A DNA stretch of 64,000 nucleotides from DASPKM01 sp963817075 (GCA_963817075.1 CAWFMT010000003.1:434001-498000), one strand, 5' to 3'; shown: positions 50,840 to 58,503, counted from the first letter of the stretch. Notes: generated by a model from the sequence alone, not told the origin. Numbers and translations: made by a program.

Positions 50840-50854
50840 ATAGTTTAAGCCTAT
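50840..50854 (+). promoter_or_regulatory. candidate OxyR operator
   Basis: ATAGTTTAAGCCTAT fits the LysR/OxyR core ATAGnTnnnAnCTAT except G for the inner A. It overlaps a further palindrome, CTATC-TTTT-GATAG (50830-50843), giving the tandem ATAG/CTAT contacts usual for OxyR tetramers. It ends one base before the oxyR ATG and about 100 bp before katG, so it could repress oxyR and activate katG. Confidence 0.55.
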
Positions 50855-50855
50855 T

Positions 50856-51788
50856 ATGACATTAATTCAATTAGAATACGTTGTTGCTTTGGATGCGTTT
50901 AAGCATTTTGCAAGGGCTGCTGAGAGTTGCCACATTACACAACCATCGCTGAGCATGCAGGTACAGAAACTGGAAGAAGAACTTGCGTTCCAGATGTTTA
51001 TTCGTACAAATCCAGTTACAACTACAGAAACAGGGAAAATAGTGATTGAGCAGGCAAAAAGAATTTTGTCAGAAAGTCGAATCATGCAGCAACTTGTTCA
51101 GCAGGAAAAAAATATCGTGAGCGGTAATCTAAATCTAGGCATTATACCGACCCTGGCTCCTTATCTTTTACCTCAATTTCTTCAGGTTTTTATCAAGCGA
51201 TATCCCCATGTTCGTTTGAGCATCCATGAACTTACTACAGAGAATATTGTGCGACAGCTTAAGAATGGATCATTAGACGCTGGCGTGATGGCAACGCCGC
51301 TAAATATTCTCGAACTGAAGGAAACATTTTTATTTAATGAAGAATTCGTTGCTTATGTATCTCGTCAGGAAAAGTTATTTAATAAAAAATATCTATTACC
51401 GGCTGATATTAATGTAAACAGTATTTGGTTATTGGAGGAGGGGCATTGTTTACGTAACCAGGTAGTAAACCTCTGCACACTTCAAAAAGATGCATCAATA
51501 GAAAAACATTTTGATTATGCCGCAGGCAGCATTGAAACGCTCAAATATTTTGTAGATAAAAATGGTGGCATCACGCTCTTGCCGGAACTCGCAACTCATA
51601 ATATACCGCGGGCCAAAAAGGCTATGCTGCGTTTTTTTAAAGGTCCCGCACCAGTCCGTGAAATTAGTCTGGTTACTTTAAGAACATTTTCGAAAACTAG
51701 GATGATAGATGTTTTGAAAGAGACTATTGTAGAAACGCTTCCTCCGCAAATGAGATCCAAAAAGAACGTGAAAACACTCCCAGTCTAA
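50856..51788 (+). CDS. oxyR: hydrogen-peroxide-inducible genes activator OxyR
   Basis: A 310-residue LysR-type regulator. The N-terminal winged helix (LIQLEYVVALDAFKHFARAAESCHITQPSLSMQVQKLEEELAFQMF) is followed by the regulatory domain. The redox pair fits C198 and C207 in EEGHCLRNQVVNLC, equivalent to C199/C208 of the Escherichia coli protein, so peroxide should form an intramolecular disulfide. It is divergent from katG, its classical target. A 45-bp repeat and a 40-bp tandem array follow the stop. Length normal. Confidence 0.96.
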   Translation: MTLIQLEYVVALDAFKHFARAAESCHITQPSLSMQVQKLEEELAFQMFIRTNPVTTTETGKIVIEQAKRILSESRIMQQLVQQEKNIVSGNLNLGIIPTLAPYLLPQFLQVFIKRYPHVRLSIHELTTENIVRQLKNGSLDAGVMATPLNILELKETFLFNEEFVAYVSRQEKLFNKKYLLPADINVNSIWLLEEGHCLRNQVVNLCTLQKDASIEKHFDYAAGSIETLKYFVDKNGGITLLPELATHNIPRAKKAMLRFFKGPAPVREISLVTLRTFSKTRMIDVLKETIVETLPPQMRSKKNVKTLPV

Positions 51789-51802
51789 TCTTTTCAAAAT
51801 TA

Positions 51803-51847
51803 CCACCCTGTAAGCGGTCGCAGCGAAGCGAAGACCCTGACAGGGTG
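51803..51847. repeat. 45-bp direct repeat, right of oxyR
   Basis: Same sequence as 48284-48328; begins CCACCCTGTAAGCGGTCGCA. Its last part (GACCCTGACAGGGTGG) is also the first unit of the tandem array that follows. Confidence 0.92.
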
Positions 51848-52172
51848 GTATATCAATTCATAATTACTTGAGGACCCTGACAGGGTGGTATAACGATTCA
51901 TTAATTACTCGAAGACCCTGACAGGGTGGTATATCAATTCATAATTACTTGAGGACCCTGACAGGGTGGTATATCGATTTATAACTACTTGAGGACCCTG
52001 ACAAGGTGGGATAACGATTTGTAATTACTCGAAGACCCTGACAGGGTGGTATATCAATTCATAATTACTTGAGGACCCTGACAGGGTGGTATAACGATTC
52101 ATTAATTACTCGAGGACCCTGACAGGGTGGTATATCGATTCATAATTACTTGAAGACCCTGACAGGATGGGG
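51833..52172. repeat. 40-bp tandem repeat array, nine units
   Basis: Units start at 51833, 51873, 51914, 51954, 51994, 52034, 52074, 52115 and 52155. Each has the palindrome ACCCTG-A-CAGGGT in GACCCTGACAGGGTGGTATA, then an AT-rich ATCRATTCATAATTACTTGA-like part. Two versions of the AT-rich part alternate irregularly (ATATCAATTC... and ATAACGATTC...). The last unit is degenerate. No gene lies within. Confidence 0.93.
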
Positions 52173-52200
52173 ATGAATTGAATTGCAAATAGGATAAGAT

Positions 52201-52222
52201 AAAAAAAAGAGGCCGAAGCCTC
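52201..52222 (-). terminator. intrinsic terminator of tRNA-Lys
   Basis: On the minus strand GAGGC-TTCG-GCCTC followed by an eight-base T run, eight bases after the tRNA 3' end. Confidence 0.88.
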
Positions 52223-52229
52223 ATGAGTG

Positions 52230-52302
52230 TGATCGCGCTGGGACTCGAACCCAGGACCCATACATTAAAAGTGTATTGCTCTACCAACTGAGCTACGCAA
52301 TC
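52230..52302 (-). tRNA. tRNA-Lys (anticodon TTT)
   Basis: A 73-nt cloverleaf. Acceptor GATTGCG pairs with CGCGATC (one G-T), D arm AGCTCAGTTGGTAGAGCA, anticodon stem ATACA/TGTAT with loop CTTTTAA (TTT, Lys), T arm CTGGG-TTCGAGT-CCCAG. CCA is not encoded. A strong terminator follows. Its first 19 nt are duplicated upstream at 52398-52416. Confidence 0.95.
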
Positions 52303-52416
52303 AAATCATTCTTACTTTCCCACGTAATCCCGATATCGCTTCGCTCATTGGGACCTTGAAAATCTCTTGCTCATTCTTCGCAGCGATTTTCTACGGCCAA
52401 CTGAGCTACGCAATCC
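52303..52416. repeat. tRNA-Lys 5'-end duplication with the tRNA-linked repeat
   Basis: After tRNA upstream DNA come AATCCCGATATCGCTTCGCT, CATTGGGACCTTGAAAATC, about 20 bp, GATTTTCTACGG, then CCAACTGAGCTACGCAATC (minus strand: first 19 nt of tRNA-Lys). The core is the same as beside tRNA-Val; only the loop between GAAAATC and GATTTTC differs. Confidence 0.88.
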
Positions 52417-52806
52417 CATGAAATAGAATGGAAAACTGCTTCTATTTTTATGGAGTGCAAAAATAAGGCAATTAGGGTTTAGGAAAACTATTTCTGAAAA
52501 AGTTTTTAAACGACCCAAAAGCAATATAACGGGTTCTGACTGAGGGTATAGAGGCTCCAACTACTATTTCCCGTTGTTCAAGATGAAGTCTCCCATCTTA
52601 ACTCTGCTTCTCCATTTCTCTGCGGTAAAATTTAAACCGCAGAGAACAAGAAAATTCGAGAATTCATAGTGAATAATATATCGAGACAAAAATAATTTGA
52701 CGCAATCCTCCTCTTAGCTTTCAGTTCCACATGCAGTAATATTCTTTTATGCGTTCGCGTTGCCGTCTTTATTAAAATTTGTCTTATTAACTATGCACTC
52801 ATTCTT
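52417..52806. other. 390-bp gap with no convincing gene
   Basis: Contains a TCTCTGCGGTAAAATTTAAA CCGCAGAGAA back-to-back pair of ACCGCAGAG half elements at 52617-52648. Otherwise AT-rich with no recognised structure. A short minus-strand open frame over 52345-52560 covers repeat DNA and is not considered a gene. Confidence 0.5.
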
Positions 52807-53361
52807 TTATCGGCTCAAATAAAAAGTTACCGCACCACAGCCAAAAGTTTTTGTTCTTAAAAGCTTAAGATCAATCCTATCTTTGATATTCTTAAATAAT
52901 GCTAAGCCACTTCCTAAAATAATTGGTTGAACGCTGAGCTGGTATTCATCAACCAAGTCAAGTTGTGCAAAAGCTACTATTAAACTTGGGCTGCCAACCA
53001 GGATGTTTTTACTCCCGCCATGACGGGATTGTTTGAGTTCTAAAATTTCCTCTTTAATGATCTCCTTTTTCAATATGGTATTTTTCCAGTCAACCCCTTT
53101 GAGAGTGCGCGAAAAAACAATTTTTGGAATATTGTCTATCAATACTCCAAATTCATCCGTTGGTTTGTTGCCAGTTGGATTTTTTACAATTGATGGCCAA
53201 TAACTTTCCATGAGTTGATAAGTTATCCTTCCGTAGATAAGGGTGTCAGCATCTCTTAATAACGCATTGTAATGTTCATGAATTTCTTCGTCCGCAGTGA
53301 ATGCTGTGTGGTCACAAAACCCGTCAAGTGTCATATTGATTGCTGCAATAAGTTTTCTCAT
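52807..53361 (-). CDS. dihydrofolate reductase family protein (RibD C-terminal domain)
   Basis: A 184-residue protein. The start at 53361 gives MRKLIAAINMTLDGFCDHTA, the usual first strand with the NMTLDG motif of RibD-C/YwjB-type proteins; an upstream ATG would add eight residues. Further motifs: ADTLIYGRITYQLMESYWPS, KIVFSRTLKGVDWKNT, ILVGSPSLIVAFAQLDLVDEYQLSVQPIILGSGLALF. The family uses NADPH; relatives are annotated as deaminase-reductases of unknown substrate. It follows the Pr6Pr membrane protein gene. Confidence 0.9.
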   Translation of the reverse strand: MRKLIAAINMTLDGFCDHTAFTADEEIHEHYNALLRDADTLIYGRITYQLMESYWPSIVKNPTGNKPTDEFGVLIDNIPKIVFSRTLKGVDWKNTILKKEIIKEEILELKQSRHGGSKNILVGSPSLIVAFAQLDLVDEYQLSVQPIILGSGLALFKNIKDRIDLKLLRTKTFGCGAVTFYLSR

Positions 53362-53394
53362 ATCTTGTATTTTTTTTGCAATCATGTTTTACTG

Positions 53395-54015
53395 TTAGTT
53401 CCCTGGAGAAACTAATTTCCTCGCCACAGTAATCTTTCCAATCCACACAAATAAACAACTCACCAGTACAAAAAACACCAAAAGCATTCCGCAATAAAGA
53501 AGAGTCTTTTCAAGTCCAATCTTCCCAACATCCACGAACGGATAAGGATAAAATCCTGAATAATTTCCCCGTATCAGAATATAAACCAGGTACACTAAAG
53601 GATAAATTATCCATGTGATGATTTGACCATACCTGACTTCAGCTTTCTTCTCATAACAAAACCAAAATATGATAACGAGTAATGGAATAACAGTGTGAAG
53701 AAGTTCATCGACTATCATCTGTAAACCTTTCGGACTCCATAAGTGCCGTAACAAAAACTGGTAGACCAGGCAGACAATCAAAATGTATAAAGCCACTGCT
53801 GTGAGTCGGCCGGGCTTGTGAGTGAAACGGGCATTGAAAAAACGACCGGTAAAGAATATTGCCACCATTAAGTTTGTGAGGATTGTGAAAAAACTAATGA
53901 AACGAATTATTGTCTCAGGAATGGGGGTTACCCTGTTTTGTATCATCGCTCCAAACTGGCCAATCAGGGCGACCCAGGCGAGGATGGCAATCAGTATCGA
54001 AAACGATTTCTGCAT
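53395..54015 (-). CDS. Pr6Pr family membrane protein
   Basis: A 206-residue integral membrane protein with six predicted helices (about 6-24, 33-54, 66-88, 100-117, 129-146 and 166-190). The segments FISFFTILTNLMVAIFF near 38-54 and LLHTVIPLLVIIFWF near 104-118 fit the FAR-17a/AIG1-like Pr6Pr family. Some eukaryotic members hydrolyse fatty acid esters of hydroxy fatty acids; the bacterial role is unknown. The gene is 9 bases from the dihydrofolate-reductase-like gene and may share its transcript. Confidence 0.8.
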   Translation of the reverse strand: MQKSFSILIAILAWVALIGQFGAMIQNRVTPIPETIIRFISFFTILTNLMVAIFFTGRFFNARFTHKPGRLTAVALYILIVCLVYQFLLRHLWSPKGLQMIVDELLHTVIPLLVIIFWFCYEKKAEVRYGQIITWIIYPLVYLVYILIRGNYSGFYPYPFVDVGKIGLEKTLLYCGMLLVFFVLVSCLFVWIGKITVARKLVSPGN

Positions 54016-54027
54016 TGGGCAATTTTC

Positions 54028-54109
54028 TTAACCGCAAAGGCGCCAGGGCGCAAGGTTACGCAATGACTCCTTGCGTTCCTTTGCGCCTTTGTTTCTTGGC
54101 GGTTAAATC
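54028..54109. repeat. complete AACCGC palindrome element overlapping a stop codon
   Basis: TTAACCGCAAAGGCGCCAGG to TTTCTTGGCGGTTAAAT. The right end supplies the TAA stop of the gene ending at 54103. Confidence 0.88.
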
Positions 54110-54735
54110 TTTCTCTTACAACTAAACTCAGTCCAAAGTTTATCGAGATCTCTCCATATACTATGCTCAAATGGCTGAGGAGATAATTCATAGAATATAA
54201 TTGTCTTTTTCTCTTCCACACATGGCCTTATATGTGCGATGCAGTTGAGGGTTATCGGTTTTAACTGCATATAATCTATCATGTTAATTGTCCCTTGAAA
54301 TGTAGCATCATCTCCTTTTTGCGTTTCAATTTTTTTGAATGATGTTGTTGCTGCTGTAAGTTTTTCAAGTGAGTCTTTATGTTTCGCATTATCAATATTA
54401 ACCTTGACCAGACCAGAATAATATGCTTTCAAATTCTGCGCAATTATCGCTGCACCTGTTTTTGGTGTTCCATCCAAATACCACAGAAATGCATAACTCC
54501 AGTATTCATCACTCTTCACCTTTGCCCAACCCGGTGCAAAGCGAATATCTTCAACTCCCTTGTACGGTATTTGAGGAGCGAAACCTATTGGTATCAGAAA
54601 TCGTTCAATGGTCCAATCCTTTGGGATAGAAAGATGATAAGGGGCTTGCCAGGTGTGTCCATCAAATACGGAATCTTTCTGGGCGTAGATATTCAGAGAG
54701 GTTAAGATTAATAATAAGATCATCAAACGCTTCAT
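54103..54735 (-). CDS. secreted protein of unknown function
   Basis: A 210-residue protein with a signal peptide (1-18, ending YAQ). The mature part, WQAPYHLSIPKDWTIERFLIPIGFAPQIPYKGVEDIRFAPGWAKV and WSYAFLWYLDG, lacks a catalytic motif I recognise. A family of periplasmic proteins with this start exists in Bacteroidota, function unknown. The last codons ATT TAA come from the TTTAACCGC element, so the true ancestral end may have been different. A half AACCGC element lies upstream. Confidence 0.65.
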   Translation of the reverse strand: MKRLMILLLILTSLNIYAQKDSVFDGHTWQAPYHLSIPKDWTIERFLIPIGFAPQIPYKGVEDIRFAPGWAKVKSDEYWSYAFLWYLDGTPKTGAAIIAQNLKAYYSGLVKVNIDNAKHKDSLEKLTAATTSFKKIETQKGDDATFQGTINMIDYMQLKPITLNCIAHIRPCVEEKKTIIFYELSPQPFEHSIWRDLDKLWTEFSCKRKI

Positions 54736-54761
54736 GGCTTATATTTATTTAATTCCATAGC

Positions 54762-54928
54762 TTAACCGCAAAGTCGCCAGGACGCAAGGTTTCGCCAGAA
54801 TATTTTGCGTATTCTTTGAGGTCTTTCGAATAGATTCAAAACTATGTGACTAAGGTGTTTTTCTATGTGCCTATGTGTTATTTTTTTTTCCCACTTAGCC
54901 ATATAGGTAACATAGACCAATAGAAAAT
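54762..54928. repeat. half AACCGC element and CACATAG palindrome
   Basis: CTTAACCGCAAAGTCGCCAG at 54762, then from about 54843 CTATGTGACTAAGGTGTTTT, CTATGTGCCTATGTGTTA and, inverted, TAGGTAACATAGACCAATAG. The inner word is the same as inside the nested elements at 59716 and 62531; the right outer arm is absent. Confidence 0.75.
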
Positions 54929-54995
54929 AAATTAGAAGCTTGGAATTTGATTTACGACTCCCGATCCACGCCTCTTCACCCTCGCAGGGTCAAAT

Positions 54996-55532
54996 CTACT
55001 GACGTGGAATAAGGCCAAGCTGCTGACTGAATTCTAAGTTGTCAAAGAAATCCCTTTCTTCAGCTATTTTGCCTCCCTCCATTCGGACTAATGTGACGCC
55101 ATCCAGGGAAACCTTTTTGCCAGAGGCAGGAATTCCAAAGAATACACCAGTGTGAGTTCCAGAAAAATTCCAATGTTTTACGATCTTATTCCCTGATCCA
55201 AAGATGTCTTTTATGGTAAACGAAACATCTGAAAATCCATTTATAAAATTTGCATAATAGGCCCTGGCAGTGTCAATTCCAACAATATCAGAAGGACTCA
55301 TATGCATGACTACATCCTTGGTAAAATTGCTGTCATTAAAAGCGGCAAGATTTTTCTTATTTATTATGTCGTCCCAAACCTTGCTGTACATTTTGATATT
55401 GGTTGCAACAGAATCGGTGCTTTTATCTGATGCTAGCTCATTATGTAAATCTTTACAGGCTGTTGTCATCACAAAAGCGCTTGCCAATAGCAGTAAGAGC
55501 ATTGATTGGAGGAATGGATATTTCCTTTGCAT
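54996..55532 (-). CDS. SnoaL-like (NTF2 fold) lipoprotein
   Basis: A 178-residue protein with a lipoprotein-like signal (lipobox VMTTAC, Cys 26). The mature domain is a SnoaL/ester-cyclase-type NTF2 fold: MYSKVWDDIINKKNLAAFNDSNFTKDVVMHM, AYYANFINGFSDVSFTIKDIFGSGNKIVKHWNFSGTHTG, and KVSLDGVTLVRMEGGKIAEERDFFDNL. Such domains are small ligand-binding or isomerase modules. It is divergent from the GH13 gene with an AACCGC element between. No substrate can be inferred. Confidence 0.85.
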   Translation of the reverse strand: MQRKYPFLQSMLLLLLASAFVMTTACKDLHNELASDKSTDSVATNIKMYSKVWDDIINKKNLAAFNDSNFTKDVVMHMSPSDIVGIDTARAYYANFINGFSDVSFTIKDIFGSGNKIVKHWNFSGTHTGVFFGIPASGKKVSLDGVTLVRMEGGKIAEERDFFDNLEFSQQLGLIPRQ

Positions 55533-55581
55533 GGAAATTTAGTTTTGGGTGATTGCAAAATATTTGAGTAAGCAATATAAG

Positions 55582-55665
55582 CTTAACCACCAAGACGCCA
55601 TGACGCAAAGCTTCGCTAGGAATCCTTGCGATACCTGGCGTCTTTGTTTCTTTGCGGTTAAATTT
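55582..55665. repeat. complete AACCGC palindrome element
   Basis: CTTAACCACCAAGACGCCAT to TTTGTTTCTTTGCGGTTAA, between the divergent SnoaL-like and GH13 genes. Confidence 0.85.
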
Positions 55666-55697
55666 TCTAATAACTTTCCACAAAATCAATTCAGCCG

Positions 55698-57575
55698 ATG
55701 CTCTTCAGACTAATACTCGCCTTCTTCATACTTCTATTAATTATTTCATGCAACAACCCGGATGATGTTTCATCCAATCAACAACTCAACGATTCAACCA
55801 ATCAACCCAGGAAGATTGTTATCTATCAGGTATTCACCCGACTCTTCGGCAATACCAATACAACGAACAAACCCTGGGGAACAATAGAAGAAAATGGAGT
55901 TGGGAAGTTTGCTGATTTCACTGACAAAGCTCTCGAAGAAATCAAATCGCTTGGTGTTTCTCATATCTGGTATACCGGCATACCCCATCATGCAGTGATC
56001 AGAGATTACACGGCCATTGGAGTTACGAATGATGATCCTGATGTTGTTAAAGGAAGAGCTGGTTCACCTTATGCGGTGAAGGATTATTATAATGTGAACC
56101 CAGATCTTGCGAATGATCCGGCAAAAAGATTGGATGAATTTAGGGCCTTGGTTGAACGTACACATAGGCATGGATTAAAAGTCATTATCGACATTGTCCC
56201 GAATCATGTTGCGCGGCATTATAAAACATTACAGAAACCTGATAGTGTAAAGGATTTCGGAATTGATGACGACAAAGGAGTAGAATACGCTCGTGATAAT
56301 AATTTTTATTATATACCTGGTCAAAATTTCAAAGCGCCTGCTCCGCATAATGGATATCTGCCTCTGGGTGGGGAGAAACATCCGATGAGCGATGGAGTTT
56401 TTTTAGAACAACCTGCTAAATGGACTGGCAATGGAAGTCGAAAGGTTCAGCCAGATTTCAATGATTGGTATGAAACCGTAAAGATCAATTATGGAGTGAA
56501 GCCAGATGGTTCACGTGATTTCATAAGTCTTCCTGCTGAATATTCTCAGCGATCAATTGCAGATCATTATGCTTTCTGGCAGGGAAAATTTGTTCCGGCT
56601 TCCTGGAAAAAATTCATGGATATCGCTTTATTCTGGTTAGATATAGGCGTTGATGGATTCAGGTTTGATATGGCTGAAATGGTTCCTGTCGAATTCTGGA
56701 GCTATATGAATTCAGCAATTAAAACTTTTAAGCCTTCGGCCGAATTAGTTGCGGAAATTTATAATCCGGCAGAGTATCGGAATTACATCAGCTTTGGAAA
56801 GATGGATTATCTGTACGACAAAGTGGATATGTACGACAGGCTCAAGGACATTATTCAGAATAAAGGAAGTACGGACAGTATTGCATCAATTCAAAATCGA
56901 TTTGCCGACATCGAAAGTCATCTGCTTCATTTCCTCGAGAATCACGATGAACAAAGAATTGCAAGCCCCGGCTTCGCTGGCAATCCTGAGAAAGCAAAGC
57001 CAGCCATGGTGGTCTCAACCCTGATCAGTAGTTCTCCAACCCTGATTTATTTTGGTCAGGAAGTGGGAGAGCCCGGTGCCGAGAATGCAGGTTTTGGTAA
57101 ACCAACCCGTACAAGCATTTTCGATTATGTTGGTGTTCCACATCACCAGCGATGGATGAATAATGGAAAATTTGATGGGGCACAATTATCCGCTTCTGAA
57201 AAGTCACTTCGTGAATTTTATCAGCGACTTCTCAATTTCAGTCTCAATAGTTCAGCACTGATGGGAAAATATGCCGAACTACATTCCTGGAACAAACAAC
57301 ACTCACAAGGCTACCCAGATAAAATATTTTCATTCGCGCGATGGAGTAAGGACGAAAAATTGATCGTGATTGCAAACTTCAGCAGTGCCATTGGTTATAC
57401 GGGCGAAATCCAGTTATCTCCTGAGTTAATAAAAGAATGGCAGTTAAAAGATGGTACCTATGAAATGAAGGACGAATTGAATGGAAAATCATTTAGTCTT
57501 GGGGTTATAAATGGGATCGGAAAAATTAAACCACAGCTCACTGAATTGGAATCGCGGGTATTGTCTTTTCGATAA
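55698..57575 (+). CDS. alpha-amylase family (GH13) lipoprotein
   Basis: A 625-residue glycoside hydrolase with lipobox LIISC (Cys 18). The (beta/alpha)8 barrel shows GVSHIWYTGIPHHAV, GLKVIIDIVPNHVARHY (region I), GVDGFRFDMAEMVP with the nucleophile Asp near 325 (region II), LVAEIYNP with the acid Glu near 352 (region III) and FLENHDEQRI with Asp near 415 (region IV). A C-terminal beta domain ends the protein. It should act on alpha-glucans on the cell surface or in the periplasm. The linker SSNQQLNDSTNQP after the lipobox is encoded by CAACTCAAC-type repeat units. Confidence 0.92.
   Translation: MLFRLILAFFILLLIISCNNPDDVSSNQQLNDSTNQPRKIVIYQVFTRLFGNTNTTNKPWGTIEENGVGKFADFTDKALEEIKSLGVSHIWYTGIPHHAVIRDYTAIGVTNDDPDVVKGRAGSPYAVKDYYNVNPDLANDPAKRLDEFRALVERTHRHGLKVIIDIVPNHVARHYKTLQKPDSVKDFGIDDDKGVEYARDNNFYYIPGQNFKAPAPHNGYLPLGGEKHPMSDGVFLEQPAKWTGNGSRKVQPDFNDWYETVKINYGVKPDGSRDFISLPAEYSQRSIADHYAFWQGKFVPASWKKFMDIALFWLDIGVDGFRFDMAEMVPVEFWSYMNSAIKTFKPSAELVAEIYNPAEYRNYISFGKMDYLYDKVDMYDRLKDIIQNKGSTDSIASIQNRFADIESHLLHFLENHDEQRIASPGFAGNPEKAKPAMVVSTLISSSPTLIYFGQEVGEPGAENAGFGKPTRTSIFDYVGVPHHQRWMNNGKFDGAQLSASEKSLREFYQRLLNFSLNSSALMGKYAELHSWNKQHSQGYPDKIFSFARWSKDEKLIVIANFSSAIGYTGEIQLSPELIKEWQLKDGTYEMKDELNGKSFSLGVINGIGKIKPQLTELESRVLSFR
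55772..55808. repeat. AACTCAACGATTCAACC repeat within the GH13 gene
   Basis: CCAATCAACAACTCAACGAT followed by TCAACCAATCAACCC, inside codons about 26-37, directly after the lipobox. Reverse complement of the GTTGAAT arrays found after gene ends. Confidence 0.75.
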
Positions 57576-57581
57576 GAAAAA

Positions 57582-57678
57582 TTTAACCGCAGAGAAAAAG
57601 AGAAGCAGAGATTACGCAGAGGGTCAATTATCAGTCCTCTGCGAAAACTCTTTTACCTCTCGTTCTCTGCGGTGAAAA
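57582..57678. repeat. complete ACCGCAGAG palindrome element
   Basis: TTTAACCGCAGAGAAAAAGA to CGTTCTCTGCGGTGAAA. It begins six bases after the GH13 stop and is the same word as the inner element at 41111. Confidence 0.88.
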
Positions 57679-57702
57679 AAATTATGGATCATTTTTTAAG
57701 AA

Positions 57703-57780
57703 ATTAACCTCCCAAGGCGCCAAGACACAAGGCACCGGAATTCTGGCGCAACCTTGCGTCCTGGCGACTTTGCGGTTAAG
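57703..57780. repeat. complete AACCGC palindrome element
   Basis: ATTAACCTCCCAAGGCGCCA to GTCCTGGCGACTTTGCGGTT. Lies just before the VOC gene end, in tandem with the previous element. Confidence 0.85.
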
Positions 57781-57783
57781 TAT

Positions 57784-58284
57784 TTATTCTCCATTATAAG
57801 CCTTCTCAAACGCCGGAATATCCAGCTTTTTCATCTGCAGCATCGCCTTCATGACTCTTCCACTTTTTTTAGGATCCTTATCACTCATCATTTTCGAGAG
57901 TACAGTTGGAACCACCTGCCATGAAAGACCAAACTTGTCCTTTAACCATCCACACATTTGTGCTTTTGGATCGCCACCCTCTGTCAGCTTTTCCCAATAA
58001 TAATCCACTTCTTCCTGGTCATTGCAGTTGATGATAAATGAAACGGCTTCATTGAATTTAAAATGCGGTCCGCCATTCAATCCGACAAATTGTTGTCCTT
58101 CCAGGGTGAACTCAACAACCATAACAGAACCTTCGGGTCTGCCATGTATCTCGAAACCTTCCTTACCATACCTGCTTATTTTTCCCATACTTGAGTTCTT
58201 GAAAACTGAAGTATAAAATTTTGCTGCTTCTTCTGCCTGGTTATCGTACCAAAGGTTCGTCGTGAATTTTTGCATCGTTGCCAT
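57784..58284 (-). CDS. VOC family protein (PhnB-like)
   Basis: A 166-residue protein of the 3-demethylubiquinone-9 3-methyltransferase/PhnB-like VOC group: MQKFTTNLWYDNQAEEAAKFYTSVFKNS, EGSVMVVEFTLEGQQFVGLNGGPHFKFNEAVSFIINCNDQEEVDYYWEKLTEGG and CGWLKDKFGLSWQVVP are all typical. The enzymatic name is misleading for this group and the function is unknown. The ATG at residue 4 is another possible start. It is convergent with the GH13 gene across two palindromes. Confidence 0.9.
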   Translation of the reverse strand: MATMQKFTTNLWYDNQAEEAAKFYTSVFKNSSMGKISRYGKEGFEIHGRPEGSVMVVEFTLEGQQFVGLNGGPHFKFNEAVSFIINCNDQEEVDYYWEKLTEGGDPKAQMCGWLKDKFGLSWQVVPTVLSKMMSDKDPKKSGRVMKAMLQMKKLDIPAFEKAYNGE

Positions 58285-58382
58285 AAATAACTTTTTTAAT
58301 TTGAAGTATAAAAGTGGGCTTTAATCCTGAAATGATTAGTGTGTGGAAACGACAATCTTGGGGGCAATTGCGACAGTGGTGG

Positions 58383-58426
58383 AATTTTGAAATTTGGTTT
58401 CTTCGCTTCGCTCAGGATTGGGAGAA
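58383..58426. repeat. dispersed repeat fragment with GCGAAGC core
   Basis: AAATTTGGTTTCTTCGCTTC GCTCAGGATTGGGAGAATGG, the reverse of the block at 18.3, 19.1 and 38.2 kb. Confidence 0.8.
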
Positions 58427-58503
58427 TGGGAAATTAGGCTAGAATCTATTAAGGTGATTTAGGAATTAGTACTAAGGAATTGGTAATTTGGTAGAACTCT
58501 TGA

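Noticed and set aside
51833..52172. CRISPR array
   Set aside because: The period is regular and each unit has a palindrome, but the segments between palindromes are near-identical versions of one sequence, not unique spacers, and no cas gene is present. It is a tandem repeat.
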